Positions 1-15,400 of a stretch of 64,000 nucleotides of DNA are shown here, piece by piece (position 1 is the stretch's first letter; each line of letters opens with the position of its first letter). Below the pieces are notes generated by a model. The model was given only the letters and a program-made list of their open reading frames with translations. It did no database searches and was not told where the DNA came from. This DNA is from Liolophura sinensis (Eukaryota > Mollusca > Polyplacophora > Chitonida > Chitonidae): positions 44,866,645 to 44,930,644 of the forward strand of contig NC_088302.1 in the NCBI RefSeq assembly GCF_032854445.1. Direction: 5' to 3'. The position numbers and the translations under genes are program-made.

Positions 1-1800
1 AAAACTCTAAAATTACAGTCTTTCCCTATCCTAACCTATTAAAATAACAAATTCCACTGCAAATAATTATCTAAATGGAATAGTTTTTCAGAACAGACTC
101 TCTTTATACCCTTTGTTGTTCCTACGCACCCACATCGTTACATCAGAGGTGTACAGTTAGCTGTCGGAGCCATGACTTCAGCTGGGATGCAGTACAGATG
201 TAATGTGTCAGAATGAGCTGTTTACACAGGCAGATAGCAGGCCTTCTTCAGACTGCATTACACAGACCAGATAACAACCATTCCTCCCCCCCACCCCCTA
301 AAAAAACCTGCCATGATACTAACAATTATGATAGGGGTACAAGGACTAGCTTGTTGATTCACCAAGCAAAACTATATCACTCTTAAAAACTTCAGAGGTA
401 TTTTTTCTGTTGAGGAGAGTTTGAGCGTAGTCTAGGACAAGGTTGTTATTTTTCTTCTTTTCTTTTTTTTTGGGTGCACTCGGTTAAATGTCACTGTGCC
501 AATCTGAAAGTGATCATCTAACAGCAAACTGCCAGTAGTTTATTTATGTAAAACACAGTCAAGGCCTTCAAGATGTGATGTCGCCCCTTCAATTCACTGC
601 TACTGATCTTTCTCTTCCAACTCTAAAGCTGCTACAGGACACCCGTGTCCTCCTTTAGACCGCTTGCCACTTAAAAACTGAAATCTGAATTCTGGACAAC
701 AACACCGCTGGGTCTAAACCCCTAGGAGCCACAACCTTACTGCCTCAAGTTATCAACCCTCCCCACCTCCTCACCCCACCCTATCCCTCATTTACCTCCA
801 CACTAAATTCCTCACCTCCTGCAATTTGTCAGGCCAGCTCAAATTGCAGATTAAATAAATTCTTTCCTCACTGATTTATGCTTGTTTCCATTTCATAAAA
901 GCTGACAGTTAATACTTCCCAGACGTTGGTAAAATAAGCAGATAGCACAAGGTGGATGTTGTGTGGGGGAGTCAGTGTAAACAGAGGCCTTGCCCCCATG
1001 TGTGCAGCAGGCTGGCAGGCAGGGGGCAGGCTAATGCTGCCAGGATTGGCAGGATATCAGATACATTCACACTTGTACCCACACACTAAATGTTTACTCT
1101 GTTCCCTTCTTCTTCTGCTTTTCTTTCCCCTTTAATTCTAACCAGAAATATGTTTTTCATTACATGTGTAGTTGTAAACTAGATGTCTATGTTTTCTCAA
1201 GTGGCGCTGCGGACTGCTTCCAGCAGGGGCTCAGGGAGTTCATCCATTAAGAATCACACAACAGCTCACCTTCCTTCCAAGTCTACTACAAACTATACTC
1301 AAATCTAGCATCTTCTTTACTTCATTAACTTTGCCACTAAGTAACTTAAACAATTTTCACAAATGGCCTCTTGATAGTCTGTAAATGTAATCTAATAAGG
1401 AAATGCTCAAGACAGGCCATAAATAACACAAACAAGTGCTCTATCTAATTGATATGGATGTTTGACTGGGTCCGAACCCAGATACAACTGTACAACTATC
1501 AGCAGGCCTAGATCCCAACAAAAAAAACCTTTGATGCATTACACGATGCACTCCAAAGTCAATATTATTTAAGCAACTTTTTACAATTAACAGTGTATGT
1601 TATTACTAGATTCTAGATGAAACAATGTTTTCGCAAAAAAAAAGAATCTTAAGCATTGGTGTGAAACGTTTTATCACTAAATTCGAAGTCAAAATGGGTA
1701 AAATTAGTGTTTAAAAGAAGTTCAGCCCTGCACCCAAGAAGTGACCCAGAAGATATTTGATCAAACACACTAACAATCATGCAGATTAGTCTCAAGTTGT

Positions 1801-1900
1801 TGATGCTACACCACAGGCATAGATGCTACACCACAGGCATCGGCACTACACCATAGACATCAACGCTACACCACAGGCATCAATGCTACACCAAAGGCAT
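1801..1900. repeat. 20-bp tandem repeat, 5 copies
   Basis: Unit close to 'gctacaccacaggcatcaat', five copies in exact 20-bp register with a few substitutions, inside SMG5 intron 19. Confidence 0.9.
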
Positions 1901-3137
1901 CCTAACTGTGACTTCACAAAAGGTTTTCACTGCATCTCCAGTCAAAAATAACTCCACTGCAGGCTACTTGGCCAAGATTGAAATTCCCTAAATTGAAGCT
2001 GATGGCTTATTCTTCTTTTAGAGAGAGATTAAAATTAGTTGGGGAAAGTTCTTACATGCAATACAATTAACTATAAAGTGCCAGTATGTGTTTTTAACAG
2101 TTAGAAATCTAATGATAATCTTCCCCTTTAAATATTAAAAAAGTTGGCTCTACTGCTCAAAAGCTTTTTCAAATATCAATATTAAACTTTCCAATAAATG
2201 AAGTTAAAGAGAAGATTTCCACCTGTAGATGCCTTATCCCAAACTTAGGCTGTACTAGCAGAATGAAAAAAATACGTCACAAAAAATAAAACTGAAAAAT
2301 CATCTGATTTGTGGGAAATGTGGTCTGTCCCAGCCATTGGTCCTATTTTTGATAGCAAAGCCTTGATAAACAGGAAAGTCCTAAAAAAACAATCATCAGG
2401 CAAAATAAAGATTTTTTATTAAAGAACACAAAATAAAATTGGTGTTTCCTCAGTTTGTTGGAAAATAAATTAGTTTGTCAGAATTTCCATGTACCCTGAA
2501 CTGCTGTACTGTAACCCCTTCACTTTAGATGAGGAAATCTTACGGCACGAGTAGAGAGCAAAACAACAGTTTTGACAACAAGTGACATCCATATGGCTTA
2601 GAAACAAGGCTCAGGCATCTGTTTACATTAGTACACAGACAATAGTAAGTGCAGTCAGATGTCAGCAGTTTTTACATTAACACATAGCTTCTGCGTGTGT
2701 CTACGCACCAGAGAGAAGGTTGTTTACGTCAGACTTTTTATTACAGCACCAGTAGGTCACCCATAAAACTGCCACAATAAAGCCTGCATACTCCAAGTGG
2801 TATTCCAACCCTATTAAATGGTAGTTGTGCACATTCCATTGCGTGTTCTTCAGCACAAGGGGAACTACTTCTACAAGTATAAATGCTAAACAAAGGGAGG
2901 ATACTCTTGCAAACAACACAATTTCACCATCTTCAGCATTTCTAAAAATAAATCTAGAAATTAAATGGGGCAAAGGGGCAGTGTGGTAGTCTCAGTAGCT
3001 GTTCAAATTTTATCATTTTCAGCACTTCTGAACTAAATCAGGAATGTTTTTCTGAAATGTGTTTGAATAAAAAAGATGAATTTGTCAAAATATGATTCCT
3101 GCACTCCAGTGAAGGGAGGGGGGTTGTAAAGGGAGGG

Positions 3138-3213
3138 TCATGACGGAGGGTGGCTTGACAGGGGGTGGCATGACAGGGGGTGGCTCGACAGGGGGTGGCG
3201 TGAAGAGAAGATT
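3138..3213. repeat. 15-bp G-rich tandem repeat, ~4-5 copies
   Basis: Unit 'gacagggggtggcat' with period 15. The plus strand is strongly G-rich, so the SMG5 transcript would be C-rich here. It lies about 130 bp downstream of the exon 19 donor. Confidence 0.85.
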
Positions 3214-3345
3214 CATGAACTCCTCACACAAAGGGTTTACCTAGCGCTTAAAAAGTCATTCTCATGAATAGTGCAAGTACCATGTTCTTCAACAAACAGC
3301 TACGGTTAGTCTGTTGACAGTGTTGGCAATAAATAATTCACTTAC

Positions 3346-3498
3346 CAAGTTATCCTGCTTTGTTTTCTCTTCTGCTGAGTGATGAGACTGGGCGGGGCCT
3401 AGAAATTCCTTCTCCTCTGGTTGGAAGAAGAATTCGACACCTGTGAGACTGGAGAGGTAATGCCCAAACTGTCTGAGGCAGGCGATGCGCAGAAGTGC
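3346..3498 (-). CDS. SMG5: SMG5 exon 19 (last exon in window)
   Basis: Acceptor tctttcag|gcact, donor aacttg|gtaagt. Encodes RIACLRQFGHYLSSL, matching RICCIRSFGHFIARL, then 'EEKTKQDN'. The strong donor shows the gene continues, so the PIN exons must lie further left. Confidence 0.95.
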
Positions 3499-6400
3499 CT
3501 GAAAGACAAGCCATCAAACAGTTAAACGATAATAAACAACAGGTAATAAGACAGCCACGAACTGAAGAGATTAAATCATAAAGCCCACATTACCCTTATT
3601 CTTCTATAAAACGGACATCTTGTCTATAACGGTGGCATAAATATTTAGCTTTTTTTTTGTTCCATATACTGTAGTTAGTCCACCTAATGAATAACATATT
3701 CATACCTTTTCTTTTCCAGAACACTGGGAGAGAAATGTAATTATTTGCTTTCAGCACTTCTAATGTCTGTACTAAAATTTGGCAGAATGTGAAATATACA
3801 CCTTCACCCCGATTGTGCCTCTCATGTCGCCATTAGCAATATGACGTTACTGTGACAGTATTTGACACCCATGATTTTTGCCTCCATTCTTAAAAAAAAT
3901 AACCCCAGGTTGTGTTCATTTTTGATTTTAGATGATTAAAGTGCTCCCCAGTTGCTTAAGGTTTGGTGTACAATAACCTGGTTACCAATTCACATTCATA
4001 TCTGCTGATTTAACTCATTCAATTTCTAAATAGATGATTCTGGTTGTCATTAAGATTACATTTATATCAGTAAAACCATGCCACACAAACCTCCATGTCA
4101 TCCTTAACCACAGCCTGACTCCAGAGGGAGAAGTCTATGGTAGCATGGAGCTCTTGTAGAGGCACGAAGCACTGAAGGTTGATGTCCTCCACCAGGGGAA
4201 GCATTGCTGCCAGCGACTCTCTCCACTTGTCTCTAAGACTGCCTTCAGGTTGGCAGACATGTGCACAGGGCATGCTAGCAAACCTCAAAATGTCACTCTC
4301 ATCAGTACAGGAATTATATATATATATACTGTTACTTATTTTGATATGGGTCTATGCAACAGACAGAAAATCCATATTACACACTCAATAAAATTAAAAA
4401 AGATTAAACACACGTAAAAACAAACCACTTGGAATTGGCTGTTCAGAAGTATATTAGTGTATTAAGTCGTATTTTAGATTTAAGCCAAATCCAGCAGCCA
4501 ATGAAGTTGTTCAAAGTAAGAGTATAAAAGCAGCAGTTTTAGTTCATATTTAATGTACTGTTGCACAATTATTTTGGGGATAAGTACAAGACTGAAGAGT
4601 TGGCTTAAAGTTAAATCTTATATTAAGTCTTGTAACAGTTTTGAACAACCAGACCCTGTGTATAAGTGCTTAAGAAATGCATAAACTAGATATTTATTTA
4701 CACACTCCAGCTGGTCAATGCAACATACAGGAGATTTGTGAAAACTTTAGAACTTGGGGAACAAAATTTATAAAAAAAAAGGAAAAGTTATAAATGTAGA
4801 AACAGTACACAGCAGTATGTGTCTGATCAACACCAAATTACTATGCGGCTTCAAGATAATTGCAATTAAACTTTCAATTCATTTTTATGAAGTATGATAA
4901 TCTACCAAACGGGTGGTGTACACTGTAGCGTATAAACTGTTACAGTGATGCATGAAATCGTTACCTTGTAACAGCTGATCTTTGGTAGGAAGGAAGTTGA
5001 GAAGTACAGCAAGTCTGCTCCACAAGGACTGAGAACTCTGAGGACAAAAGTACAAATCTATCCAGACATTTATCGTAATTGTCTACAGTCAATCTCCATC
5101 ATAAACACTTATAACAGAAGTCCCTAAAACAGTAAGGTCCTGACTACACTAATTCTTCAATAATTCTATCCACATATACACACGATCTGATCCAGGGCAT
5201 TTTCCAACTCATCAAAAGTGTTTGGGTCTCAGGAGTTTGGGATCCCCAATGATTTATTTACTTTTTCAATTGGTGTTTTTATGCTGTACTCAAGAATATT
5301 TCACTTGTATGAGCCAGCATTATGGTGGGAGGAAACCGATCAGAGCACGAAGAAAACTCACAACAATCCGCGGGCTGCTGACAGAACTTACATCCAATGA
5401 GGAAGCCAGCTTGAGCTGGACTTGAACACAGAGACACCACATTGGTGAGAAGCTTCTGGGTCATTGCGCCTAGCTGGTGTGCTAACCACCTTGGGCCATG
5501 GGATCTCAAATGATAAAACATTTATGTTTTTGTAGTACTTGTATATAAAAATGGTGAAACAGAGAAGTATTACGTTGAAAAGTCCAAAACTTTCAGCCTA
5601 GATCAGGCCTTGGCAAAGTATGTGCTTTGGCAAAGGAAGGGCATGTTATGTAATCAAGACAGGTTATGTTCTATTGTCTATGAACTTTATTTCTGCCCTT
5701 CACTACCTGACCAATACATTTTAGTCTTCAAAATTTTATAAATTGTGTTCACATCACATCTAAACTTATACTTTTTGTCAAAACAATTGTCAGATTTGTT
5801 CAGATATTAGCGGTACATATGTAATGTCGGTATCATCACAAGGTATTATTAAAACACTTGTACAGGCTCATGTGTTCACTGCTGAATGGGCATGAACTTT
5901 GATTGACAAAGTATTATCCTGTACAGTCAGCTACATGTTTGCCAATATTTGACCTGTTGTAATGATGTCAAGTTTGGGGCATGACCGTTAGTACTGAACA
6001 TCTCTGCTTTCTTCAACACACATGTAGAATAATACTGCATGTTATCCATCCCTACGATTTTGTGTTATGTAGCTTCAATCTTATCGATGTGCAAAAACAC
6101 AATCAACTTGGTTAGCCTTGGACTTGAACTGAAAACCTCAGTTATCAATGACTAGTAGCTTAGAGTACAAGCCCTTGACAATCCAAAAACCCGTGTCAAT
6201 GAAGGCATAAATCATTGAAATACATGCTCCATATATATATACTTTTCTATCTTTTTTTTAATTTCTATCTTTTGTGCGTGTTTTATGTCACACTCAAGAA
6301 TATTTCACTTACATGTATATGACTTTAGCCAAGGTACAAGGAAACTGGACAGAGCTTAAGAAAACCCAAAACCAACTGGCAGACCTTCCCACATAAGACC

Positions 6401-9400
6401 CAACTGAACATGAGGGGGATGCTTACCTGAGCACATGTTGTGATCACATGACCATGGCATTTCATCCAATCACAGGCTACTTTAACAACTGGAAGTAGTT
6501 TTTCATTTTGTATAACCTCAAGCAGGTTGGCAAGATGTTGCTGCTGAGCTGTGGCCCTAAGAGCAGAAATAAAGTATCTGTTTGTTTGTTGTTTTAATTT
6601 TGTCAGAATATTTAAATTGTTATATATTAGTTAGGTTTAAGGGCGACAGAAACCAACTATATCCCAGAGAAAACCTTCTGAGCTGAAGTCAGAAGCTGAA
6701 TGTTGATCTCAAAGCAAATTCACTGTTCTCAAGTATTTTTTTTTTTTTTTTGATAGTCATTAAAGAGACTCTATGTGTTCTGTAGCAGCTTATAGCTCTT
6801 TATCTAAAAGTTTTTTTTGCAAAAACAAAGATGGTTTTGAAAAGAAAATTTTCAAGACAATGAGGACAAGTCACTTAGAACATATACATCCTAATTCCTC
6901 AACCTTTTCATATATGCAAGAGCAACTTTAAGTGCAATATATGAATATTTTTCATTTGATTTCAGAGACATTGGATGAATTGGCCAATTTTCAGGCTTCA
7001 CAAAATTGTATTAATCTACACAGAATAATACCTTCAGAATATGCTTGAATAAACACCTTGCAAACATGCAAAATGGTTGAAGAATTACAGTATATAAAGT
7101 GCAAACTGGCTTAATACTTTTCGCTACTTGCTGTGTATCACTGCAAAACACAGTCTATTTATCACTTCTGTGTTCATGGTTTTGAATGTGTTAATTTACA
7201 GTGCATCCCTACTAGAAAATGTGACTGTCAACACATGTATCTGCACACTACTGTTGATTTCCAGTGAATTGTGCGTAATCATTTCTCTGCATATAACAGA
7301 ACAGTTTTGCAGGAGTGGTACACTGTTTATGCCAGGTTTTGAGGAAGTAAAACCTGTTTTGGACAGAAAACTTTGCCTGTTCTAGATTTCTCTCCTGACA
7401 AACACTAAACTTACTTGTCTGTACTGTCCTCGTCTATCTCTGTGTCGGCATCACTGTCACTCTGACAAGGGGATAACTCTGCCGAGAAAAACATTACTCA
7501 TTTATCTATCTGACTGCTGTACTATGCTGTAGGTACTTTCATATTTGTGACAGCTATTTAATCTCTAAACATTTCATTGTAGAACTTGAGCTCAAGGGCT
7601 GGGAAATGGGTCTGTTGCTCTTCTTCTATTTTTATTTTTCTCGTAACTAATGACCAATTGTCTTCTAGTACAATTCATTGGTCATCTCAACCCATAAAGG
7701 GCCTATCAGTTATTCTGTCTGTAAGGGAGGACCCAGCCCCACTTCATCTAGACATGGCCGTAAAGAAAATTCATCATATTAAGGACAAGGACATCATATT
7801 AAGATATACTGCAAGATTGTAGACATTTTCCTAAAATGTGTTTTTGCAACTAAGTTGTTACCATTTCTTTTTGTTCGGTTAGTGTGAGCATGAAAATCTT
7901 CATTATATGTACCACTGCCGTATGTGGGAAAAAAAAAAAAGCAACATATCATAATACATGTTTTGGTCCTTACATTGTACAGTTGTATCTCAACAGTACA
8001 AATATGGCAAGGACACATAAAATACATGTACAATCTGTCAACCTTTTTTCGATCTTTTCAACATTATACCCAAATGTTCATCATATATAGCAAACGTAAA
8101 GAACAGCTCATTCCACAATTTAAAAGATAACTACGTCAACACACCATGAAAAAGTTTGTAAAATAAGTTTGTTGTCATTCACGAAGATCAACTGTTGGGC
8201 AATAATCCATGGGGTCAGCAATGCTACAGATTATTTTCAGAGGTAGCACGGTACTCCCTACTTTTCCAAGAGAGGGAGTGCTGGGTAAGCCTACTGCAAT
8301 AGACATTTTTTGAAAATACTGAACATTTCACTATTTTGGGTCCACATCAATACACCCGGAAAGTGTGGAGTTGATTGAGTGAAGGGGGTTGAGGAAATCG
8401 GAAGACATATATGTGCATAAATGTTTAGGCCTAGATAGACCTACCGGTACAGAGATTCTTGTAGTTAATTATATAGGACAACAATTATATGTATGTACAT
8501 GTTGATTGCCCAAAATTTCGACTTGTCATTCCAGAATAAATTAATTTTTTCAGCTCTTCCTTGCGAGGAATGAATCTGCATTACGCTCATAGGCCTACAT
8601 TTATTTATTACACCTCAACCTGTAGGCCTACAGGGATTATTTCAATAACTCACTGAATGACAACTTTACGTTTTCATTTTCTTTTGATAGCAGGGGTTGC
8701 AGTATTATTTCATTCTATGGTAACTTGCCTGATGCGACTGGTAATTTTTTTTTTTGCCTGTCGAAACATTTCTGTACACACGAACAACTGTCGTTTTGGG
8801 ATCAAAACATGATACACTTGTTATGCAAAACCCAAATGTAGGCCTACATTAGAAGAGAAAAATTTATTATTTATGCTCACTTACTGGCAGGATAAAGTAT
8901 AAATCTAAAGTGTTTCTGAAGACCAGCTGTTCTCATGATCGTTGTATTTCACTGCATTACCTTCTCTCCTCAGAAATCACTCATATAGGTATACGCTGGA
9001 AATTGGATCATCGATGACACTTTAACATCGCACAAATAACTGATTTAATACAGTCCAGTAGCAGAACTTGCTGTACAGTAACCCAAATAACCTTTTTTTT
9101 TTAGCCCTTGCTACATCTTCTTCACGGCAAACACTAGAGAATGTCACAAAACACAAATATTCGTTCTCCAAGACTGCAGGTAGTGGTGCATGAACCTTTG
9201 CTGTAACTTTCAGTTTCTGAAAACTAAGATGCACCCACAAATCATCCTGCATATTCAGTACGCTTTGTTTTAATTTTAGAAGCTTCTCATCTAATTTTTA
9301 AATGCATTTACATGTGCAAGCCCATTATCTGTAGTACTGGGGTCAAGGTCAAAGGGCATATTTGCCATCTAATAACTTCCTCCTTCTTTGCTTTCACCAT

Positions 9401-12400
9401 TTTGGTGACTAACAAAGCGCTTGATTGCTGTAAGGTAGACCTAAATATTATCAGGGGCCGTTGAATACATGAACGTAGGCTACCTTACATGGTGTAAATC
9501 TTTTCACGACATACGCTATCACAGGCAATCAAGGTACCGACTGGTATGTGACATTTACTGTCACAATCCTCAAAACAGCGCAAACATATTGGATAACATT
9601 TCTTGACACACGGTCTATTTCATTAAGTGCACACACTCGTCAAACTTGGGTGAACCTACTTCCGGCAATTTCTTCACAAATTTTCATATCTCTATAATGG
9701 GCCTCAGGTAATTCTCACCAATAGACCCATAAAAATAGCATGATCTCATCGGCTACCTAACCAAACCTTTTATGCCAGTTTGTAGCTGGACTACTGATAG
9801 CTGGGTTTAAAAATATGACCTCACTCAGCAAGACTACAAAACCAATGACTGACTGATTAGAGGCATTGGACATGATATACAGAGTAAATCTTGCACTCTT
9901 TATAAATAAAACTGTAATGGATGTGGATTTATTGATTTATCATCTGAAATGTGTCAAAACTCAAATAAATTAACAGTCAGAGTTTGAACAGGCTTCCCAC
10001 CAACATACATGTCTAATACCTGAATTGGTGATACTTTTTCTGGAACTGATGAACAAACAGCAGGACACAAATATACTTGTATTTACCCCACAATCATTTC
10101 AATGACACAGCACCTCAAATGGTTTTCCACAATGCTTTAGGTCAATAACTTATGCACATGCACTGCAGGTTTCTAATTTTGTTTTGGTATTATCACTGTA
10201 TTAGGAAAACACTGACAGGAGCATTACTAAGTAAATTTGTATCTGACTTCATAGTTTCCCACAATTGAAAGGATACATAACATAGACATGTAGCCACAGT
10301 TAGTTGGATGACACAAAAGAATGTAAAGATCCTCATTGCCCTTTCGTATCCGTATCTATAAACTTCTCAAAAGAATGTAATTTCATAATTACCAGCATCA
10401 GTGGGCATCACAGTCTCTGTGTCTGTTTCTATTACAAAGCTGGCCAACTTCTGCTCAAGTTCAACAGAGTCTGTGGAGATAAGTCTTACAGATTAGATTT
10501 CTTGGGGACCAGAAATAGACACAACTGAGAATCAGTGGTATAAGGATAAAAAATGTTAGAAGATATACAACAATGCAACAAATCTTTTACAGTACAATAA
10601 AAAGAACAGAAAGATATTTAGGGCTAAAAACAACAATGCAATGTTTTTGCTGTAATTCTAGACTAGGCTTTCAGCTAACATCAGATTAGGGTATCCTATA
10701 TACATGAACATAGATCCTCACAGCCTACTGTACATTCCTGTCATTACAATTACCATTTGTAGGTAGCCCAGTAATGTAGTACTCATGTGTTAGAAAAAGA
10801 GCAGATGTCAGTTCCACTCAGATCATAGTTGCCATTTCCCTAGAAAGGGTACCTAATACCAAAACAAGCCCCTACCTGTCCTTCTGTGGGTGTTACAGAC
10901 ACGGGTTATTCCATCACCAACAGGAGGATTGCTGCCACTGTCAAGTGGTGTGCTCATGTTTCTATGCCCCTGACCTAGAATAGCCGAGGAGGAAGACGCA
11001 GTGAAGAGTTCCGAAGAGAGGACAATTAGGTTCTGGTCAGATTCCTTGTTCCAGACATTTGACCTTTTCATCTGGTCATCAGTTCCCAGGGATCCATCAC
11101 TGGCTGCCTCCAATGAGGAGCAAGAGTCTGTATTGTTGTTGTACAAGTTGTCTGTGGATGATGACTGTGTGCCGTCTGCCCTGTTGGCCAGCGGGTTACC
11201 GGACCCTCTTGGATGAGAAATTCCATTGACACTTTTTGGTATGTTGTCAAGCTTGTTGAGATTTTCCTCAAAGTCCGAGTCAGAATCAGGAGCGAAACAG
11301 TCAATGAAGTCATCCGAGTCTTCAGACAGAGACTGGCCATCATCACTTCCTTCTCCTCCTGTAAATTAGTCATGATCAGTAAAGCCTAGATCATCCTATG
11401 AAAAAATCAGATATGTTCTTATACAATTTGTTTAATCTGTTTCATCTTTTCAGTTCTCTTTCAAAAAATCGTTTTCATTAGATGCCACTGTAGTGCAAAG
11501 GTCAGGAAGTATGAAAATAAACTGTTGCTCCATCTGTTTCAAAAGCTTTCTTTGGCATCTGTTGTAAAAGTAAGATAGCAGAATATAGTGTAGAATCCTT
11601 TAAACAAACTGAGATTGTAAATGCACGATATAAGAATGTAATGTAGCTGGTGAATTACCTTCACTAAGATCTGAATCATCCAAAGAACTGCTACAGGAAT
11701 CATCACTACTTTCACTGTTTCTATGACGACGTCTACGCAAGCTTCGGAGTCTGCCCGCTTTCCGCTTTTTCTGTAATTATAATGAGGTTGGTGAATAAAA
11801 ACCTTCATGAAAAATGTGATTGAATTCCTGAGATGCATCTGTCATAATTTGAGAAATTTTTTTGCCTAAGCTTAGCCTCGGCATAGCTTAACCTTATTTT
11901 CCTATAAAACACATTTAGCTTAGTTTGAGAGAAATTTTCACCTCAAGTATCCGAGAGCAGTTTGTCTGAGGCGTATTTGGAATAGTCTCAGAGCCATGAA
12001 ACATGTTTGGCATAGTCATAGCATTTCCCTGAAACAATTGGCATAGTCTGAGAGCATTTTCCATTAGACATATTTAGCATACTCAGAGCATTTCCCTGAG
12101 GCATATTTGGTGTAGTTTGGAGCATTTCCTTAAGATATTCAGGGCCATACTTTGGAACTTATACCTTATACAAGCACAATCATTTTAGTACTGAACTACA
12201 AATACCATTAAAGTTGCTCAGCAGTAAGTTCACCCAGCCTGTTCAGTACTGCCCTATCCCAGTTAGGAAAATGTTTGTATTTTTGGCGAAGTTCAGCAGT
12301 TAGTCTTAAATTTTTAAACCATGTCCTGCTGTAGAACTAATCAGCTGTAAGCTGCCCAGAATTTGGCTGGATTGCCACTTCACATATTTCCAGGTGTATT

Positions 12401-15400
12401 ATTTGTTTTATTATGTTTTTTGTTTTAAATTATATATATATTATTTATTACATCAAATCATGTGATATTACGAGCAATCAAGAGCTACAAATACATGATG
12501 ATTGTGATTGTGTGCGTGTGTGAAGAGTTACCTGGTTGTGTTTGGAGCCTGGCCCGTGGTCCTGACCTCCGATCTGTGAGCTCTCCTCCTCCCCTGCCTC
12601 TTTCCATGACCTAGAGCTGCTGGACCCTAGTTGAAACTCCTCTGCAACACAACACATAATGAGAAATATGATACCCCCCGAAAAACATGATACATCATGG
12701 CAAACAGTATGTAATGCAATGCATTATGAAATATAACACACAGGAAACACATCACATCATGGGAAACACACTAAGTTACAAGAAACACATCATGAGAAAA
12801 TCACTAAGCAGGAAACCCAACACATCATGGCACACACATGGGAAACGAGACATCAACATAAATAGATGAATACACTAACCATTCTTGAGCTAATTCATTA
12901 GGTTTGTAGTAAACATAACTGTGCTCCATCATAAATAATTTTTCAAGGAAAAGTTTCCTTGCATTTAATTAATTGTGAAATTATGAATACTGTTCCTCAG
13001 TGGGGCTCCACCATGATTAAAAGCACCTCTTACCTGCATCAACCGATGGCAGGTGTACAGGATTTTCCACCTCCTGCAGTGCCCTCTGGAGGCGACTTAT
13101 CACATGGTTCAAAATGTGAGACACCAGGGCAAGGAGGAAGGCAATGGAGGCGGCCACCTGGCGAGAACCTAAAACACACATCCAGATTGTCAACACTACG
13201 AGAAAAATACATGTGCTAGATAGCTGACTTTGCATCTGTATCCTGATTTCTTCCCATGTTTGAAGTTTCCCTTCACAAGTGTTACATTACAGACAGTACA
13301 CACAACTTTCACTGAAGTATTATAATGAATGCATTACTCTCAAAAGGAAAACCATAAACAAGGTAGAAATGTTCATAATGCTAGCTGCCGTCATATAAGT
13401 GAAACATTCTTGAGTATAGCATAAAACATCAATCAAATAAATAAATAAATTAACTGTATTTGCTTGTTTGTAGAGGAAAAATAACTGTTTTAAAAAGCAA
13501 TAACACAATTTATCAATAAGAAGAAGGCGCTCCCGAAACGCAAACCTCCCACACCAGCTAAATGTACAAATTCCCTGGCTGTGGCATGAACACCTTCGAC
13601 CACATGATGAATTGCAACAAAGGGAAAACACTCGCCTATGCAACATTCTATGATAAAAGAAAAACAAGGATTTTTGTCCTATCTGGAATTTACGAATCCA
13701 GATGTAAATAACTTTTCCCGTAAAGTTGCTGACACACAGACTGACAAATAAACATCTGGAAAAAGATAAGCTCCTCAACAGAGGTAATAAAGGCAAATGC
13801 AGGGGAGACAATTCTGCAGCAGTAGCCGATCACCAATGCAGAGGTGGTTGTCTCCCCTCATTTTATTTATCTCACTGGTCATTAGATTACTTTATAATTC
13901 TATTTCCTATTTATGTTGACATACCATTTTTCTGTTGGTAATAAATTGTGGCCATGCACATCACAAAAATTCTAAAAACCAGATCGTCATCGAGGTATGT
14001 GGGTTTATGATCCGTGCCATCTTCAAGGTCCCCGGATATCTCATAAAACATGCAGAGGTCAAAATCCTGGAGGGTGCGCTGACACTGCTCCTGTACCTCA
14101 TAGCCCTCACAACTACAACAACATGGTTTACACAAGCAAATATACACAGGCACATTCACAAGAATACCGGGTCTGTTTTACTTCATGTGGAATTTAAGAC
14201 CAGTAAAGGCTTCAAACCTCTGAAAGCATCTGACAAAGTTACCAATATATGACAAAGTTATAGAACATGGACCAAGCAAATATTCATACATTGATTGAAG
14301 GAATCCATCAGCATATTGACATTAGCTGTCAGAGTCTGTGTGAACATTATGGTCTTATCTATTTAAGTCCTAATTACGTCAGCATTATGCCATTACCTGT
14401 CTGAGTCCTTGTAGAAAATGCTGAGCAGATACATGAACCTGACTAAGAACCGTCTCACATCTCGCTGCCTGAAACACACCGGGGGAGATAACTGTAAACA
14501 CTAAGTACAAACTAACTGTCAAGTCCTTTAAACGCAGTAAAGCCTATCCAAAATTTTTAAAACTGATCATAAAATCCGCTGATGTAATTTCATAGGGAAG
14601 AGAATCTATCCCATCAAAATCAAATGAATTTTATTAAAATAGCTGACATCCATTAGTTTTGTTTTGGCCACTTAGGTGACAGATTTTACATTTCAAAAAT
14701 CAGTTGAAAATTCTCATCTCTAATCTCTTAAGACTATTGAATAGTGAGAACAGCCAGATAGCACAGCAAGGCTACAGTACAATCTGTCCGATATCAAGTT
14801 AGATTCCACCTTTGTTGTTGTGGAGGTAGATCTCTTGGTGTGGTCACTGTGAATTCATGGAGACGCTTGGAGATCTTCTCAAACAATCTGTCCAGATTCC
14901 CTCCTGCTCCTTCAAATGACAGTTCTGACACCAAGCTGAGGATGAACAGGCAAAACTATAGGTAATGTCAGTAGCCTGGTTCAAGTTGAGCAACTTGTAT
15001 GTGGTCAAGCAATCAGTACATGGAATGAGTAAACTCATACATGGTCTGAGTCAGTGGTATACCAAGTAAGTTTATAGTTATTAGGGCCAAAAGTTAATAT
15101 TTCTAGACTTTTACAGGGCTTTCCAGACCCCACACTTAACATTTCCCAGGATACTTGGAATAAATATTCCACACTTATGAAAGTTTTGAAGCACTGTAAA
15201 ATGACCCTAATCAGTGGAACTTTTAGTCTTATCAACTTAAAAGCTGGAAAACAAATTTCTCTAAGAGAATGTCAGCACATTATGCATAGTTGCTAAGTTT
15301 GGTCCTGTGGTCTCAATTCCAAGGTTTTTCAAGGCCCAAGTCAGAAAACCCCTGATTTTCCCAGCTTTTCAAGGCCCAAGTCAGAAAACCCCTGATTTTC

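Larger units (their letters stand above)
1..3345 (-). other. Left part: SMG5 intron 19 (start of), no exon seen
   Basis: Downstream of the last SMG5 donor I searched both strands for PIN-domain blocks and found none. The stretch is AT-rich with A and T runs, two small tandem arrays and no SINE. It is best read as a single intron longer than 3.3 kb running off the window. A 90-codon minus ORF at 2701-2973 is judged chance. Confidence 0.6.

Noticed and set aside
2701-2973. 90-codon minus-strand ORF with two hydrophobic stretches
   Set aside because: No family recognised; an acceptor-like tract lies upstream but no partner exon or phase fit to SMG5 exists. A nested gene cannot be excluded.
7128-7385. 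85-codon plus-strand ORF in SMG5 intron 15
   Set aside because: Antisense to SMG5, no family match, low-complexity hydrophobic composition.
13320-13811. 163-codon minus-strand ORF in SMG5 intron 10
   Set aside because: It runs through a SINE tail and an AT-rich intron, is Leu/Phe/Cys-rich noise, and lies between two well supported SMG5 exons.
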